Source of the DNA: Nevskia sp.
GTDB taxonomy: Bacteria > Pseudomonadota > Gammaproteobacteria > Nevskiales > Nevskiaceae
Reading direction: 5' to 3'
Assembly: GCF_021732705.1 (NCBI RefSeq)
Contig: NZ_JAKFUM010000006.1
Span: forward strand, 100,198 to 164,197
DNA length: 64,000 nt
The notes below the pieces were generated by a model that was not told the origin of the DNA, made no database searches, and saw only the letters and a program-made list of their open reading frames with translations. Shown one piece after another: positions 8,446 through 17,781 of the stretch. The translations under genes and the position numbers were made by a program. Position 1 is the first letter of the stretch. Each line of letters starts with the position of its first letter.

Positions 8446-9494
8446 GTCAGCGTCCCCAGCACCAGGATCGCACCGGCCGCCGCCGTCACATTGGCCGACG
8501 GCGTGATCAGGTTGTGGTCGTACTCGCCGACGGCCTGACTGATGGCTTCGCGCACATGCGTCAGCAGGATCGTGCCTTCGGGTGCCGCTTCGCGCGTGAA
8601 CAGATCGGCCAGTGCAGCCTGTACCGACGCCCGAATGGCCGGCGTATTCGGAACCAGCGTCACGCGGATATTGACCGCCTGGCGGTTCGGCGCGACGACG
8701 TCGACGTCGGCCGTCACCGGCCGCACGCTGTCGATGTAGGCCTGCGCGGCAGCCACCGTGGCTGCGCTGGCCAGCGTGACACCTGCATAGCTGTCGTCGG
8801 CGATGTAGACGCGCACGTTGCCGGCACCGAGATACAGCGGAAAGACCCAGGCACGCGAGACGCCGCGCACCGATGTCGCCCAGATCTCGTAGTCGAAGGC
8901 GTTGCCGCCATGCGGCGGGTTTTGAATCCGCTCGATCATGCGGGCGCGCAGCGAGTCGTCGTCCTCCAGCTCCGCGCCACCGTTGATGCCATCGGCCGTG
9001 ATCTGGGCCACCGCATTAACGCCCAGCGCCGGGCTGATGAAGCTCAGCAGCGTGTTGCCGGCCTGGTTGCCGACAGCGCCAGGCACCTGCGCGGTAACCA
9101 GCGCAACGGCCGATCCCGTGCCATCCAGAACCACCGGGTTCGACACCTGATACTCGATGCCATTGGCCGACTGCAGCGCCTTGCCGGCGGCGATCGTGGC
9201 GGCCGGGTCGCCAGTGATCGTGATGCTGCCGCTGGCGTAGGTCGGCTGGCGTCGACCGACGCTCCACAGGCTCGCCCAGCGCGCCAGATCGTCACCGGTC
9301 GCGGAGTAAGGGACCGACTGCTCGGAGCGATACGCGACGAAGCCATACAGGCTATGGATGGCCGACGACAAGGCACTGGCGAAAACACCGAGCACGCTGC
9401 GGCGAAGGGATGGTGTCGAGCCCTCGATCCGCGTCTGCAGGTCCGCCTGCACACGGTTCTGAATCTGGCTCAAGCTCGGGCGATTGAACGGCAT
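8436..9494 (-). CDS. baseplate J-like protein (Mu gp47)
   Basis: A 352-residue baseplate wedge protein. The start at 9494 (M-P-F-N-R-P-S-L-S-Q-I) is chosen by resemblance to the family N-terminus; the frame is open further upstream but overlaps the spike gene. The protein shows the central G-x-x-G-N-Q-A-G-N-T-L region and the D-D-D-S-L-R-A-R-M segment of baseplate J proteins. It lies directly before gp48. Unusually, it is separated from gp46 by two tail-fibre-like genes. Confidence 0.9.
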   Translation of the reverse strand: MPFNRPSLSQIQNRVQADLQTRIEGSTPSLRRSVLGVFASALSSAIHSLYGFVAYRSEQSVPYSATGDDLARWASLWSVGRRQPTYASGSITITGDPAATIAAGKALQSANGIEYQVSNPVVLDGTGSAVALVTAQVPGAVGNQAGNTLLSFISPALGVNAVAQITADGINGGAELEDDDSLRARMIERIQNPPHGGNAFDYEIWATSVRGVSRAWVFPLYLGAGNVRVYIADDSYAGVTLASAATVAAAQAYIDSVRPVTADVDVVAPNRQAVNIRVTLVPNTPAIRASVQAALADLFTREAAPEGTILLTHVREAISQAVGEYDHNLITPSANVTAAAGAILVLGTLTWT

Positions 9495-9502
9495 CGGCAG
9501 TC

Positions 9503-12500
9503 TCAGGTGACGCCCGGGGCCGGGAACAGGTCGACCTGTCCGCCGCCGGCGTTGGTGTTGAACTGATTGTCGTAGGCGCGCACGCGGCTGACCCAGACCG
9601 GCCGCCACGGGATCTGCGCATTGCTGAACCGGCTGTACGGGTGCCAGGTGTAGTGCACCCGGCTCTCGTTCGGGTTGCTGGCACCGGTCTCCTCGTCGAA
9701 GGACGTGAAGCCGATCGATTCTTGGTCAGCAGCGATCAGGTTGTTCGAGGTGCCGGTATTGCCAAGGGCGATCAAGCGCGCCTGTTCGGCCTTGATCAGC
9801 GTCAGATCGTCGATGCCGGGCACCACGAAATTGACCATCTTCAGCAGCGCGCCATTCTGCTCGCCCCACACATCGATGCCGAAGCTCTGCAGAGCGATCG
9901 CCAGCGGGATCAGGAACACCAGCGCGTAGCTGGAGTAGTACAGCGCTCGCGAGCCGCGTGACAGCTCGGCAATCAGCGACCCGGTGGCCCCTGGCAAGGT
10001 CGCCGCGTCGTAGACCGCATTCCGGAAGATGTACAGGCCGAAGTCGTAGAAGTCGCCGCGTTCCAGGATGCGGGCAGCCGTCACCGCCGCGAAGCCGGCG
10101 CTGTAGCTGTGGTTATTGCGGGCCGTGTTCGTCCCGGTCCATACCTGCGGCCCGGTGAAGCCCTGCCGGATGATCGAGCGATAGAACGTGATCATCGCCG
10201 TGGTCCTTGCCCGGAACCATTCCCGGATCACTGCATGGTCAGCCGGTGTGCCGGCACCACAGTCACGCACCAGCAGATAGGCCATGCCCGTGCTGCCGAT
10301 CTGGTTGCTGATCTGCGTCAGGCTGGAGCTGTCGCCGGCTGGGCCGCGCCAGTAGTCCGCCGCGCACCAATCCCGCAGCCCGCGCAGGCAGCGTAGCGCC
10401 TCGGAGCGATTGCCCGAGACCGCCCAGGCATTGCTCGCCTTCACCATCTCGGACGCGAACGCGCGCGGCGGATCGATGATCGAGTGGTACTGCGCGTAGC
10501 TCGGGGGATCGACGATCGAGCGGAACGGGTCCAGCGGATTCGGAGGGCCGTAGACGCTGACCGTCGGCACTTCTGCCGGCGGCGCGAAGATGTCGCCACT
10601 GCGCTGGAAGAAGTACCAGACGCCCGCCGTCGACGCGAAAGTGGCGAAGCTCAGCGGCGGGATCGACATCGTCGCAGCGCCCTGAATCGTGCCGGCCGCA
10701 GTGGAGACCGTGATGCTGGCCACGCTGTCGATATTGATGATGGTGATCAGCGCCAGCGTCGGTGCCGTCACCGGCGACGGCAGCACGTCGTTCATAGCCG
10801 CGCCACCGTTCGAGCGCCGGAAGTAGCGATTCGAGGTGAACGTCGGATAAGCGGAATAGCTCGCGCCGGGCGCTTCGATCGCCGTGCCGATGAAGGCCGG
10901 AGCGGCTTCGATCGACCCTGGGTTCGACACCGCTTCGATGGTCTTGAAGTTGATCGGCGACCAGCGCTGCCGGGCGCGTAGCGCCAGACTGTTTCCGGTG
11001 ATCGCACCGGCCTGCACGGACAAGGCTCGCACGGCCGTCGCCGCCGGCTTCGTGCCGTTGACGCTACCGAGCCAGGCGTTGGTCGCGGTCGTCGGATCGA
11101 AGCCCGCCAAGGCGGTCGACAGCACGCCACCGCCGCCCAGGTCCGGCATCGACACCGAGATCGAACCCGCCGACCACGATGCGCATATTCGGATGGCCCC
11201 AGTCGCTCCGGCGCTGGCACGCGTCAACGTGGCCACGGCCGTGCCCGCAAGTTCGACGATCGCGCCCACCTGATCGCCAGCCACCAAGCGCAGCACATGG
11301 CCGCTCCCGAACTGCACCGCGAACACCGTGGCGTACGGCGTCATGGCCCGATACTCGGCCTCGATCACGGCGTGGCAGGCACCCGCGAATAGGGCGGGTT
11401 CGTTGATGGCCACGACTTCAGCAGCGCGCGACACCAGGCCTGTTGCACCGACCACCGTCACGCGCTCGATGCGGGGTGACGGGTACAGCCGGATGTCGGT
11501 CACCGAAGTCGAGTTCGCGGCAGCGCTGAAGGTCAATTGCGTGCTGACGTAGGCCGTGTTCGCCGGCATCGTCTGCTGCACTTCGGCGGTCACCGGTACC
11601 GAGCTGGCTGGAATCGCATTCGAGCCGGAGCCCGTCGACGAAGTGGAGGCATTGCGCGAAGTGATGCCCACGCGCGGCCCGGCATTGTTCGGGTCAGCCA
11701 GAATCCGGGCGATGACCGACGACACCCAGACCTGACCAGGCGCTGCAGCGGGGTTGCTGGCCTGCGCGATCGGGCTAGTGCGTACGGTGCCGGCGATCGC
11801 AGCACCCGTGGTGTTGGTCACCGTCACCCGCAAGGTGATGTCGCCTGCCACCTCAGTGTTCACGGCCAGCACCTGCGCCGTTGTCGACGCGCCCAGGCTC
11901 CAGCCCGTCGGCAGCTGCCCGCCCGAGCCCACCGTGCCGATCACCACGCCGGAGCTGGTGTTATAGGCGTAGTAGTTGGTCCGGGTTTCAACACCGGCCG
12001 ACGTCGCGATCCAGTCGGTAGCCGTGCTGCCAGCTTCGAGCTGCGCGGCGGTCAGCCGAAAGCGAAAGACGCCCGTGCTGCCGTTGCGGATGACTGCCGT
12101 GATCACTGGCGATGCCGTGACTGCCGTGCTGTCCAGCAAGGTAGTCACGATGAACGGCGTGGCCACGCCGGTGGTCGACACCAGCACGGCAGATTCCAGC
12201 GAATCGCCCACGGCGACGCCGCCCGAGTTGCGGCCGTAGATGCGCGCCCGCACCAGGCTGATGTTGGTGCGCGTCAGCACCGTCAGATCGCCGCTGAAGG
12301 TGAAGGTGCGCGTGGCGCCCGCCGTATAGCCGTTGTTCGGCTCCAGGCTGATCTGGATCGTGGTGCCGTCGTCCGGATTCAGCGGATCGAACGGCGTGGT
12401 GTTGGTGTACTGGGCTTCCACCACGATCGAGGCCCTGCCATCGACCGTGCCAATCTCGATCACGGACAAGGTCACGCCACCGGTGGCATCCCAGCCGAGC

Positions 12501-12793
12501 GGCAACGCGCCACCGAAGCCGATCGCACCGACCACGGCTCGCGAGAATGCGGAGTTGGACAGTAGCTGCTGCGATGGCGGGTCGATAAACACGCCGCGAT
12601 CAGTCAGCCGCACCGCATTGGCGGCGAACATCGCCCGGCTGCCATCGAAGCGCGGCGCGGTCGACGCGGAGGCGCGGCTGCATGACAGCAGGCTGGCCGG
12701 TGAGCCTGCCCAGGCACCGCCGCGCCACGCGCGTGCCCGGCGGAAGTCCGCCTGCAGGCGCATGGCACTGCGATTCGGCACCGGCCGCATCAT
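9503..12793 (-). CDS. tailspike with C-terminal alginate-lyase-like (PL5-type) domain
   Basis: A 1096-residue protein, by far the largest of the phage. The first 700 residues are beta-rich, Ser/Thr/Ala/Gly-rich and fibre-like, with three or four carbohydrate-binding-like segments. The C-terminal 300 residues resemble alginate lyases: an alpha-helical start (A-S-N-A-W-A-V-S-G), the catalytic N-N-H-S-Y motif (about residues 893-897), and R-G-S-R-A-L-Y-Y-S-S-Y-A-L (about 945-957) with the Arg and Tyr used in beta-elimination. It should depolymerise an acidic surface polysaccharide during adsorption. The substrate is inferred from family. Its stop lies 8 nt before gp47, between gp46 and gp47. Confidence 0.75.
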   Translation of the reverse strand: MMRPVPNRSAMRLQADFRRARAWRGGAWAGSPASLLSCSRASASTAPRFDGSRAMFAANAVRLTDRGVFIDPPSQQLLSNSAFSRAVVGAIGFGGALPLGWDATGGVTLSVIEIGTVDGRASIVVEAQYTNTTPFDPLNPDDGTTIQISLEPNNGYTAGATRTFTFSGDLTVLTRTNISLVRARIYGRNSGGVAVGDSLESAVLVSTTGVATPFIVTTLLDSTAVTASPVITAVIRNGSTGVFRFRLTAAQLEAGSTATDWIATSAGVETRTNYYAYNTSSGVVIGTVGSGGQLPTGWSLGASTTAQVLAVNTEVAGDITLRVTVTNTTGAAIAGTVRTSPIAQASNPAAAPGQVWVSSVIARILADPNNAGPRVGITSRNASTSSTGSGSNAIPASSVPVTAEVQQTMPANTAYVSTQLTFSAAANSTSVTDIRLYPSPRIERVTVVGATGLVSRAAEVVAINEPALFAGACHAVIEAEYRAMTPYATVFAVQFGSGHVLRLVAGDQVGAIVELAGTAVATLTRASAGATGAIRICASWSAGSISVSMPDLGGGGVLSTALAGFDPTTATNAWLGSVNGTKPAATAVRALSVQAGAITGNSLALRARQRWSPINFKTIEAVSNPGSIEAAPAFIGTAIEAPGASYSAYPTFTSNRYFRRSNGGAAMNDVLPSPVTAPTLALITIINIDSVASITVSTAAGTIQGAATMSIPPLSFATFASTAGVWYFFQRSGDIFAPPAEVPTVSVYGPPNPLDPFRSIVDPPSYAQYHSIIDPPRAFASEMVKASNAWAVSGNRSEALRCLRGLRDWCAADYWRGPAGDSSSLTQISNQIGSTGMAYLLVRDCGAGTPADHAVIREWFRARTTAMITFYRSIIRQGFTGPQVWTGTNTARNNHSYSAGFAAVTAARILERGDFYDFGLYIFRNAVYDAATLPGATGSLIAELSRGSRALYYSSYALVFLIPLAIALQSFGIDVWGEQNGALLKMVNFVVPGIDDLTLIKAEQARLIALGNTGTSNNLIAADQESIGFTSFDEETGASNPNESRVHYTWHPYSRFSNAQIPWRPVWVSRVRAYDNQFNTNAGGGQVDLFPAPGVT

Positions 12794-13215
12794 GGGAAGT
12801 AGCCGATGATCGTGATGCCGGCGTCGGTGCCTGTCGCCAGCACCTTGCTCGGGATGTTCGGAAAGAACGTGTTCGGCGCGAAGAGCTGCGACACCACGGC
12901 ACCGTTGCCGAACTGCAGCGCGACCAGGCCACCGTCCGGAAAGTACAGGCCACCGACCGGCAGCGGGTCGAGCGTCACGGAATCCGAAGGCACGATCGGA
13001 AGCGCGGTCGATCCTCCCGTCGGGGTCGCCTCGATCGCAGCCACGGCCGCGTCGACGCGCGCCTGGGCATCGGTGATGAGCTTGGCGATGGATGGCAACA
13101 GCACGCTGCCGTTGTCCACCGTCTGGGTCGGGCCGCCTGTGAAGATCGCGACAAAGCCATCGACCACCGATCGAATCGTTACCGCAGCCGCTTCGAGTTC
13201 GCTTTGTGCGCTCAC
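12790..13215 (-). CDS. small putative tail-fibre protein
   Basis: A 141-residue protein whose N-terminal half is a predicted amphipathic helix (about residues 1-70), followed by a Gly/Pro/Val-rich beta part. No known family is recognised. It overlaps gp46 upstream and the spike gene downstream by 4 nt each (ATGA), so the three are translationally coupled. It may be an adaptor joining the spike to the baseplate, a suggestion from position alone. Confidence 0.6.
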   Translation of the reverse strand: MSAQSELEAAAVTIRSVVDGFVAIFTGGPTQTVDNGSVLLPSIAKLITDAQARVDAAVAAIEATPTGGSTALPIVPSDSVTLDPLPVGGLYFPDGGLVALQFGNGAVVSQLFAPNTFFPNIPSKVLATGTDAGITIIGYFP

Positions 13216-13760
13216 AGGGTCACCATCGGATCCATGGTTTGGTAGAGGTAGGCGTAGCGCGCCGCCAGGCGCTGCAGCTCCGCCAGCTGCGTGAATGGCG
13301 ACACCCGCTCATACGGCCGCAACGAAGCCGCCCAGATGTCGCTGAAGCGGATCAGCTCAAGGCCTGTCGGCCGCACGATCTCGATCGCCAGATCAAGCCG
13401 GCCGCGCTGCGGGAACGTGGCCGTCGCCTTGACCGAGCGCGCCACACCGTCGTCGACCAGCCAGGCCAGTGCCCGCTCGGCCGCGAGCTGCGCCTTGATC
13501 AGCACGTCGTCGGTCTGCTTTTCGCGCTGCAGCTGCCACAGCGTTGAGCCGATGCGGTCACCAGCAACGGTCGACAGCGCATCGCCCCACCAGCCACGCC
13601 GATCCGCGCTGCCGGCGTCGTCGTTCTCTCGATCGCTGAACAGCGAAACGATCACCGCCGTCCGCAGCGAGGGATCGAGCAGCAGATCGGTGTCCAGGAA
13701 GTCGAGGTCGAAGCCATCGAGCAGATCATCCGACGCGGCGATGAGGGCAAGGTCGGCCAT
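13212..13760 (-). CDS. Mu gp46-like baseplate protein
   Basis: A 182-residue protein of the phage GP46 family, a baseplate component. It shows the family pattern D-L-L-L-D-P-S-L-R-T-A-V-I-V-S-L-F-S-D, the R-R-G-W-W-G-D-A block and a G-S-x-L-W-x-L motif. Its start shares one base with the gp45 stop (TGATG), so it is coupled to gp45. Confidence 0.9.
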   Translation of the reverse strand: MADLALIAASDDLLDGFDLDFLDTDLLLDPSLRTAVIVSLFSDRENDDAGSADRRGWWGDALSTVAGDRIGSTLWQLQREKQTDDVLIKAQLAAERALAWLVDDGVARSVKATATFPQRGRLDLAIEIVRPTGLELIRFSDIWAASLRPYERVSPFTQLAELQRLAARYAYLYQTMDPMVTL

Positions 13761-14344
13761 CAGGTCATCGGCATGTTGGTAAGGCCAGAGGTCGCGCCGC
13801 CGGCCTGAACGCCGGTATGGCGATGCGCGTTGTTGATGTCGCGCATTTCCTGCATCGAGCCCAGCGGATCAGACACCGAGGTATTGCTCAGCAATGCGCC
13901 GTCGACGGTCATCGTGCCGGTGACGTGCGTATGCGGGCTGTTGATCGTGACCAGACTGCTGCTGTGGATCACGATCTCGCCGGTCGCTTTGAGCCAGACG
14001 TGATCGCCGTGGCTGTTGTAGACCTGGCTTTCGCCGACATCGAGATTGCGCGGCCGGGAATCGTGCTCGCCGCCGATGACCAGGCAATGCGTCCGCGAGC
14101 CGGCGATCGAGATCAACAAGCAGGTGCTGCCGGGCGGCGGCACCGCGCTATGTCCGAAGTACTGCAGCCGCTGCACGTCATCCAGGCGTTCGCCAGCGAG
14201 CGCGGTCACCTGCACCGTCTGCAGCTTGCCGCCGTCGTCGGCGCGCGCGATCAAGGCGCGCGATGCCAGTGCCCGCAGCCGACGCGACAAAGGCCGCATC
14301 GCCGTCTGCATGGCCGTCAGGATCGCAGTGCGGCTGTCAGCCAT
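13760..14344 (-). CDS. baseplate assembly protein V / central spike (Mu gp45)
   Basis: A 194-residue trimeric spike protein that pierces the outer membrane. An N-terminal OB-fold part (about residues 30-110) has G-x-x-V-Q-x-L-Q-Y-F-G-H-S and C-L-L-I-S-I-A-G-S. A beta-helical part follows with regularly spaced V-x-I-x-S repeats. Near the end is A-H-R-H-T-G, a His-x-His of the kind that binds iron at the tip of Mu gp45. The start at 14344 overlaps the upstream fibre gene stop (TGATG). Confidence 0.88.
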   Translation of the reverse strand: MADSRTAILTAMQTAMRPLSRRLRALASRALIARADDGGKLQTVQVTALAGERLDDVQRLQYFGHSAVPPPGSTCLLISIAGSRTHCLVIGGEHDSRPRNLDVGESQVYNSHGDHVWLKATGEIVIHSSSLVTINSPHTHVTGTMTVDGALLSNTSVSDPLGSMQEMRDINNAHRHTGVQAGGATSGLTNMPMT

Positions 14345-15774
14345 CAGGGAGCCGGCTCGACGATCTGCCAAGCGATCACGCTGGTGTCGGTGGCCTGGGA
14401 GCACAGGATGGTGAAGCTGATCCCGGCGCTGCGGCCGCTGATGCCGCAGGCCGAAGGCACCGACACCGTGCCCAAGGTCTGCGGCGTCAGGAAAATGCGG
14501 CTACTGCTGGTCACCAGCGTGTTGCTGACCGTCACGGTGCCGGCGCTCAGGGTGGCCGTGCCCATCGCCGCGTTGCTGCCCTCGCGAATGGAAAGGCCCG
14601 CACCCGCCGCGCCCAGGCGAACGCCGCCATCGAGCTGCGTCAGGCCCGCTGCGACCCAAAGGGCGCGCGGGTTGGTGATGGTCATGTTGGTGCCGGCCAG
14701 CGGCGCGCTGTCGATGTACAGCGAGGCGGCATCGGTGATCGTGCTCGCGCCGACCGCGGAATGCGTCGAAGGCGTGATTCTGAAATCGCGCTGCAAGGTG
14801 ATTGCACCGGTCGCGTGCTGCCGCACCTGCCCCAGATTGAAATACACACTCGGGCTTTCGGTTGCAGCCGTCATGCTCGTATCGGCAGCACCCGTAAACC
14901 CGAATCGCACCGAAGCGGCCGCCGACGACGTGGTCGGAGTGCAGCTGAAGGCGAGCGAGCTGACCGTGCATCGCGTGCTGTTGCCGGTGCGGAAAAGGAT
15001 GGAGCCGGTACCTTTCGTCGAAAGGGTCAATCCTTCGTTCGTCTGCGTCGAAATCACTGCGATGTCGGCGGCCGAACCGGCCACATTGCCAGTGATCTTG
15101 ATGCCGGTGACTTGTGAGGCTGTCGAGTCGTCGACCTGCAGAACAGGGTTCGTGCTGCCGTTCGGCCCGACGACCAGCGCGTTTGCCGAAGCCGAAGTGA
15201 GCGTATGCGCGCCGCTGGCCAGCGTGCCCACGCCGCTGATGTTGTTGCTGGCATCGATCAGCACGCCGCTGTTCTGCAGCACGGTGCCACCGGTGCCGCT
15301 GTAGCGCGCGATCGCCGTGTCAGTGCTGGTACCGGGGCCAGTCACGCCACCGCCGCCGCCACCGCCGGCCGGAGTGGCCCAGGTGCCATCGCCGCGCCAG
15401 TACGTCGTGGAGTCCGCACCGGTACCGCCGTTGAGCTTGGATACCGGCAGGTTGCCGCTCAGGTTCGCGATCACCAGTGAAGATTCGGCTACGTCAATTG
15501 TCGGGTTGCCCGCCACGCCGCTGCCGTTGCTGACCGTGATCTTGCTGCTACCGGCCGTAATGGTTCGGCTCGTATAGCTGCCGCTGGCGATACGGGCGAT
15601 CAAGCCCGTCACCGCCAACTGCTGCAGCGCCGGCAGCTCAGCGCCGGCCTGCAGGCGTTGCTGGGCACCGAGCCGCGTCACGTTCAGATAGTCCTGGGCC
15701 AGCAGAGTTTCGCTCTGCCCGAAAGCCGACAGACAGAACAGCAGGCACAACACGAAAATGATTTTCAGGTTCAT
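14344..15774 (-). CDS. tail-fibre-like protein with N-terminal signal peptide
   Basis: A 476-residue, Gly/Ser/Thr-rich protein with phage fibre features: a N-L-S-G-x-L-P-V-S-K-L-N-G-G-T-G repeat, W-R-G-D-G-T-W-A-T-P followed by a poly-Gly hinge (about residues 145-155), and a beta-structured C-terminus. The chosen start (M-N-L-K-I-I-F-V-L-C-L-L) gives a typical secretory signal peptide ending at S-A-F-G-Q-S, which is odd for a cytoplasmically assembled virion part. It is coupled to gp45. It may be a fibre that meets its partner at lysis, or a superinfection or adhesin factor. Confidence 0.65.
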   Translation of the reverse strand: MNLKIIFVLCLLFCLSAFGQSETLLAQDYLNVTRLGAQQRLQAGAELPALQQLAVTGLIARIASGSYTSRTITAGSSKITVSNGSGVAGNPTIDVAESSLVIANLSGNLPVSKLNGGTGADSTTYWRGDGTWATPAGGGGGGGVTGPGTSTDTAIARYSGTGGTVLQNSGVLIDASNNISGVGTLASGAHTLTSASANALVVGPNGSTNPVLQVDDSTASQVTGIKITGNVAGSAADIAVISTQTNEGLTLSTKGTGSILFRTGNSTRCTVSSLAFSCTPTTSSAAASVRFGFTGAADTSMTAATESPSVYFNLGQVRQHATGAITLQRDFRITPSTHSAVGASTITDAASLYIDSAPLAGTNMTITNPRALWVAAGLTQLDGGVRLGAAGAGLSIREGSNAAMGTATLSAGTVTVSNTLVTSSSRIFLTPQTLGTVSVPSACGISGRSAGISFTILCSQATDTSVIAWQIVEPAP

Positions 15775-15787
15775 GGCGAGGGCTCGG

Positions 15788-17770
15788 TTAAAGGGCAGCA
15801 GGGACTTTTGCCAGCGAGCAACGGCCAACATCGACGGTGGCCGAACCGATGACCGAACCATCGAGGTGCGTCTCCACGCGCACCGTCAGCGCGGTGGCAC
15901 CGCTTTGCACGGTCAGCCGGTTGGTACGGCGGATGCTCGAAAACGCCACCTGCGGGAAAGGCTGCGTGCTGTCGATCGGGTTCAGGTCGTAGTAGGTCTG
16001 GCCAGCGCCGCCGGTCGACAGAAGGACCAGCGCCACGCCGACCAGGTTGTTGCCGCTGAGGCCCGACACATTGACTTCGCACGTCGCCTCGACGATGTCT
16101 CCGGCCGCAAAGTTGCTGGAAACGGTCTGCAGCAGGAAGCCGACGAACTCCGGATTGGCAGCCGGCGGTGTTGCCGGCGTCGCGGTGCCGTTCGTGGTCC
16201 AGATCTGACGCGCCGATGATCCGGCCGTGCCGTCCAGAAAGGTGGTGTTGATGCTGCCGACGCCGGTGCCGTAGGTGCTCTGGCGTTGCATCGTCCAAGC
16301 GTCCGGAACTTGGCCGCTGACTCCGGTGCCGTTCAGGGTCCCGGCGGTGCCCGCCATGAACCCATTAGCCAGCAGGTTGCCGCCTGGATTGCTGCTGGCG
16401 TTGTAGAGGTTTCCGGCGGACTGCAGCGTTCCGACGATCGAGGGCGGCAGGTTGCCGGCTTCCTGGTCCCATTCGGCGCGCGCGGCGGCGTAGGCGCAGG
16501 CCGGCAGCGGGTGCAGCCCGTCGACGAGGCAGCCGGCACGCGGGTCGCCGACGGTCGACGCCGGGTCGACCATATATCGCCACGGATCAACCACCCGAAT
16601 CTTGTAGCCAGTGGTCGGTGCCGTCGTAATGTTGTAGCGCCTGATGTACTGATTGAACTGCTCGATCGCGCCCTTGGCCGTGGTCACTTCGCCCGTGGTC
16701 ATGCCAAGCGCCGTGAGGTTCGCAGCGGATCGCGGATAGACCGTGCTGACGGTCAGCGGGATGCCGGCCGCCCCCAGCTGCTGAATGATGCTGTTGAGCT
16801 GGCCTTGCACCGTAGCCAGCGAAACCTTGGCCCCGAAGTCGTTCGTGCCGCACAGGAGGAAGGCATCGTCCGGCCGCTGGCTGATGATCGCGGACAGCCG
16901 CGCGAGGATGTCGCCGCAGCCCTGGCCGCTGACACCGAAGTTCAGAGAGTTGGCCGTAAAGGTCGAGGCCGTCGCGTACTGAACGGGCATCTCGAAACAC
17001 TGGCCGCACAAGGCGTTCAGCCAGATCGCGTAACCCGAGGCCGACCGCTCGTTGATGCTCGGGGTCGTCTTGTTGTTGCGCGCCGTGATCGAGTCTCCGA
17101 TCCACGCACGTCGGCCGGCCCGGTGGCCGACGCCGCCCAGATAAGGCGGATAGTCACCGGCCGCCGGCACTACGGCACCGACGCGCGAGTTGAAGCTGCT
17201 CACGGCCCCGCCACCGCCGCCGCTCGGAGCCTGCCAGGTCGCGGTGCTGGCGCTGGTTGCGGTCGGCACATAGCCGGCCACTGGCGTGCCGCTGACGGTC
17301 ACGCCGTTGATCGCGCCGATGCGGGCATCGTTGCCCTGGGCAATCGTCCCGGCCGTTGTTCCAAAGGACGCTGCGCAGGTGCCGGTGGTCGTGATCGTGC
17401 CGCCGGTCAGGCCGGTGCCGCAGACGACCGTGGTCACCGTTCCGCCGCCGCCGCCACCGGTCGCGCTCAGGACGCCGCCTACGCTCAACGACAGGCCGCT
17501 GCCGATGGTGATGGCAGCCGGTGCCGCAGCGCCTGCAGCGGCATTCCCGAGCAAGGTGCCGCCCGGCAGGGTGGCCAGATTCGCGTACGGCACCACGATG
17601 GGCGCGTAGCGGGCATCGGCCTGCGTCCGGGTCCAGACATCACCAATGCCGTAGCCGGCCACGGTGGTCGGTGTGTTCCGAATATGGGTCCAGTTGGTCG
17701 TGGTGTTCTGCGCTTCGGCCGTGCCGAGCAGCAGGCTTACGCAGGCGAGCAATCGCAGGGCGTTCTTCAT
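15788..17770 (-). CDS. tail-fibre-like protein with SGNH/GDSL hydrolase domain and signal peptide
   Basis: A 660-residue protein. The start at 17770 gives a signal peptide (M-K-N-A-L-R-L-L-A-C-V-S-L-L-L-G, cleavage near T-A-E-A-Q). A fibre-like region with poly-Gly hinges follows (about 20-210). Next comes an SGNH esterase domain: block I I-G-D-S-I-T (about 222), the block II Gly in N-F-G-V-S-G, block III C-G-T-N-D (about 307) and block V D-G-L-H (about 417). The C-terminal 220 residues are a carbohydrate-binding-like beta domain. The family removes acyl groups from polysaccharides, so a deacetylating receptor enzyme is likely. Confidence 0.72.
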   Translation of the reverse strand: MKNALRLLACVSLLLGTAEAQNTTTNWTHIRNTPTTVAGYGIGDVWTRTQADARYAPIVVPYANLATLPGGTLLGNAAAGAAAPAAITIGSGLSLSVGGVLSATGGGGGGTVTTVVCGTGLTGGTITTTGTCAASFGTTAGTIAQGNDARIGAINGVTVSGTPVAGYVPTATSASTATWQAPSGGGGGAVSSFNSRVGAVVPAAGDYPPYLGGVGHRAGRRAWIGDSITARNNKTTPSINERSASGYAIWLNALCGQCFEMPVQYATASTFTANSLNFGVSGQGCGDILARLSAIISQRPDDAFLLCGTNDFGAKVSLATVQGQLNSIIQQLGAAGIPLTVSTVYPRSAANLTALGMTTGEVTTAKGAIEQFNQYIRRYNITTAPTTGYKIRVVDPWRYMVDPASTVGDPRAGCLVDGLHPLPACAYAAARAEWDQEAGNLPPSIVGTLQSAGNLYNASSNPGGNLLANGFMAGTAGTLNGTGVSGQVPDAWTMQRQSTYGTGVGSINTTFLDGTAGSSARQIWTTNGTATPATPPAANPEFVGFLLQTVSSNFAAGDIVEATCEVNVSGLSGNNLVGVALVLLSTGGAGQTYYDLNPIDSTQPFPQVAFSSIRRTNRLTVQSGATALTVRVETHLDGSVIGSATVDVGRCSLAKVPAAL

Positions 17771-17781
17771 TGTGGGCGGGC

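Noticed and set aside
8202-9566. Plus-strand frame of 454 codons
   Set aside because: Antisense to baseplate genes gp47 and gp48, which match known families.
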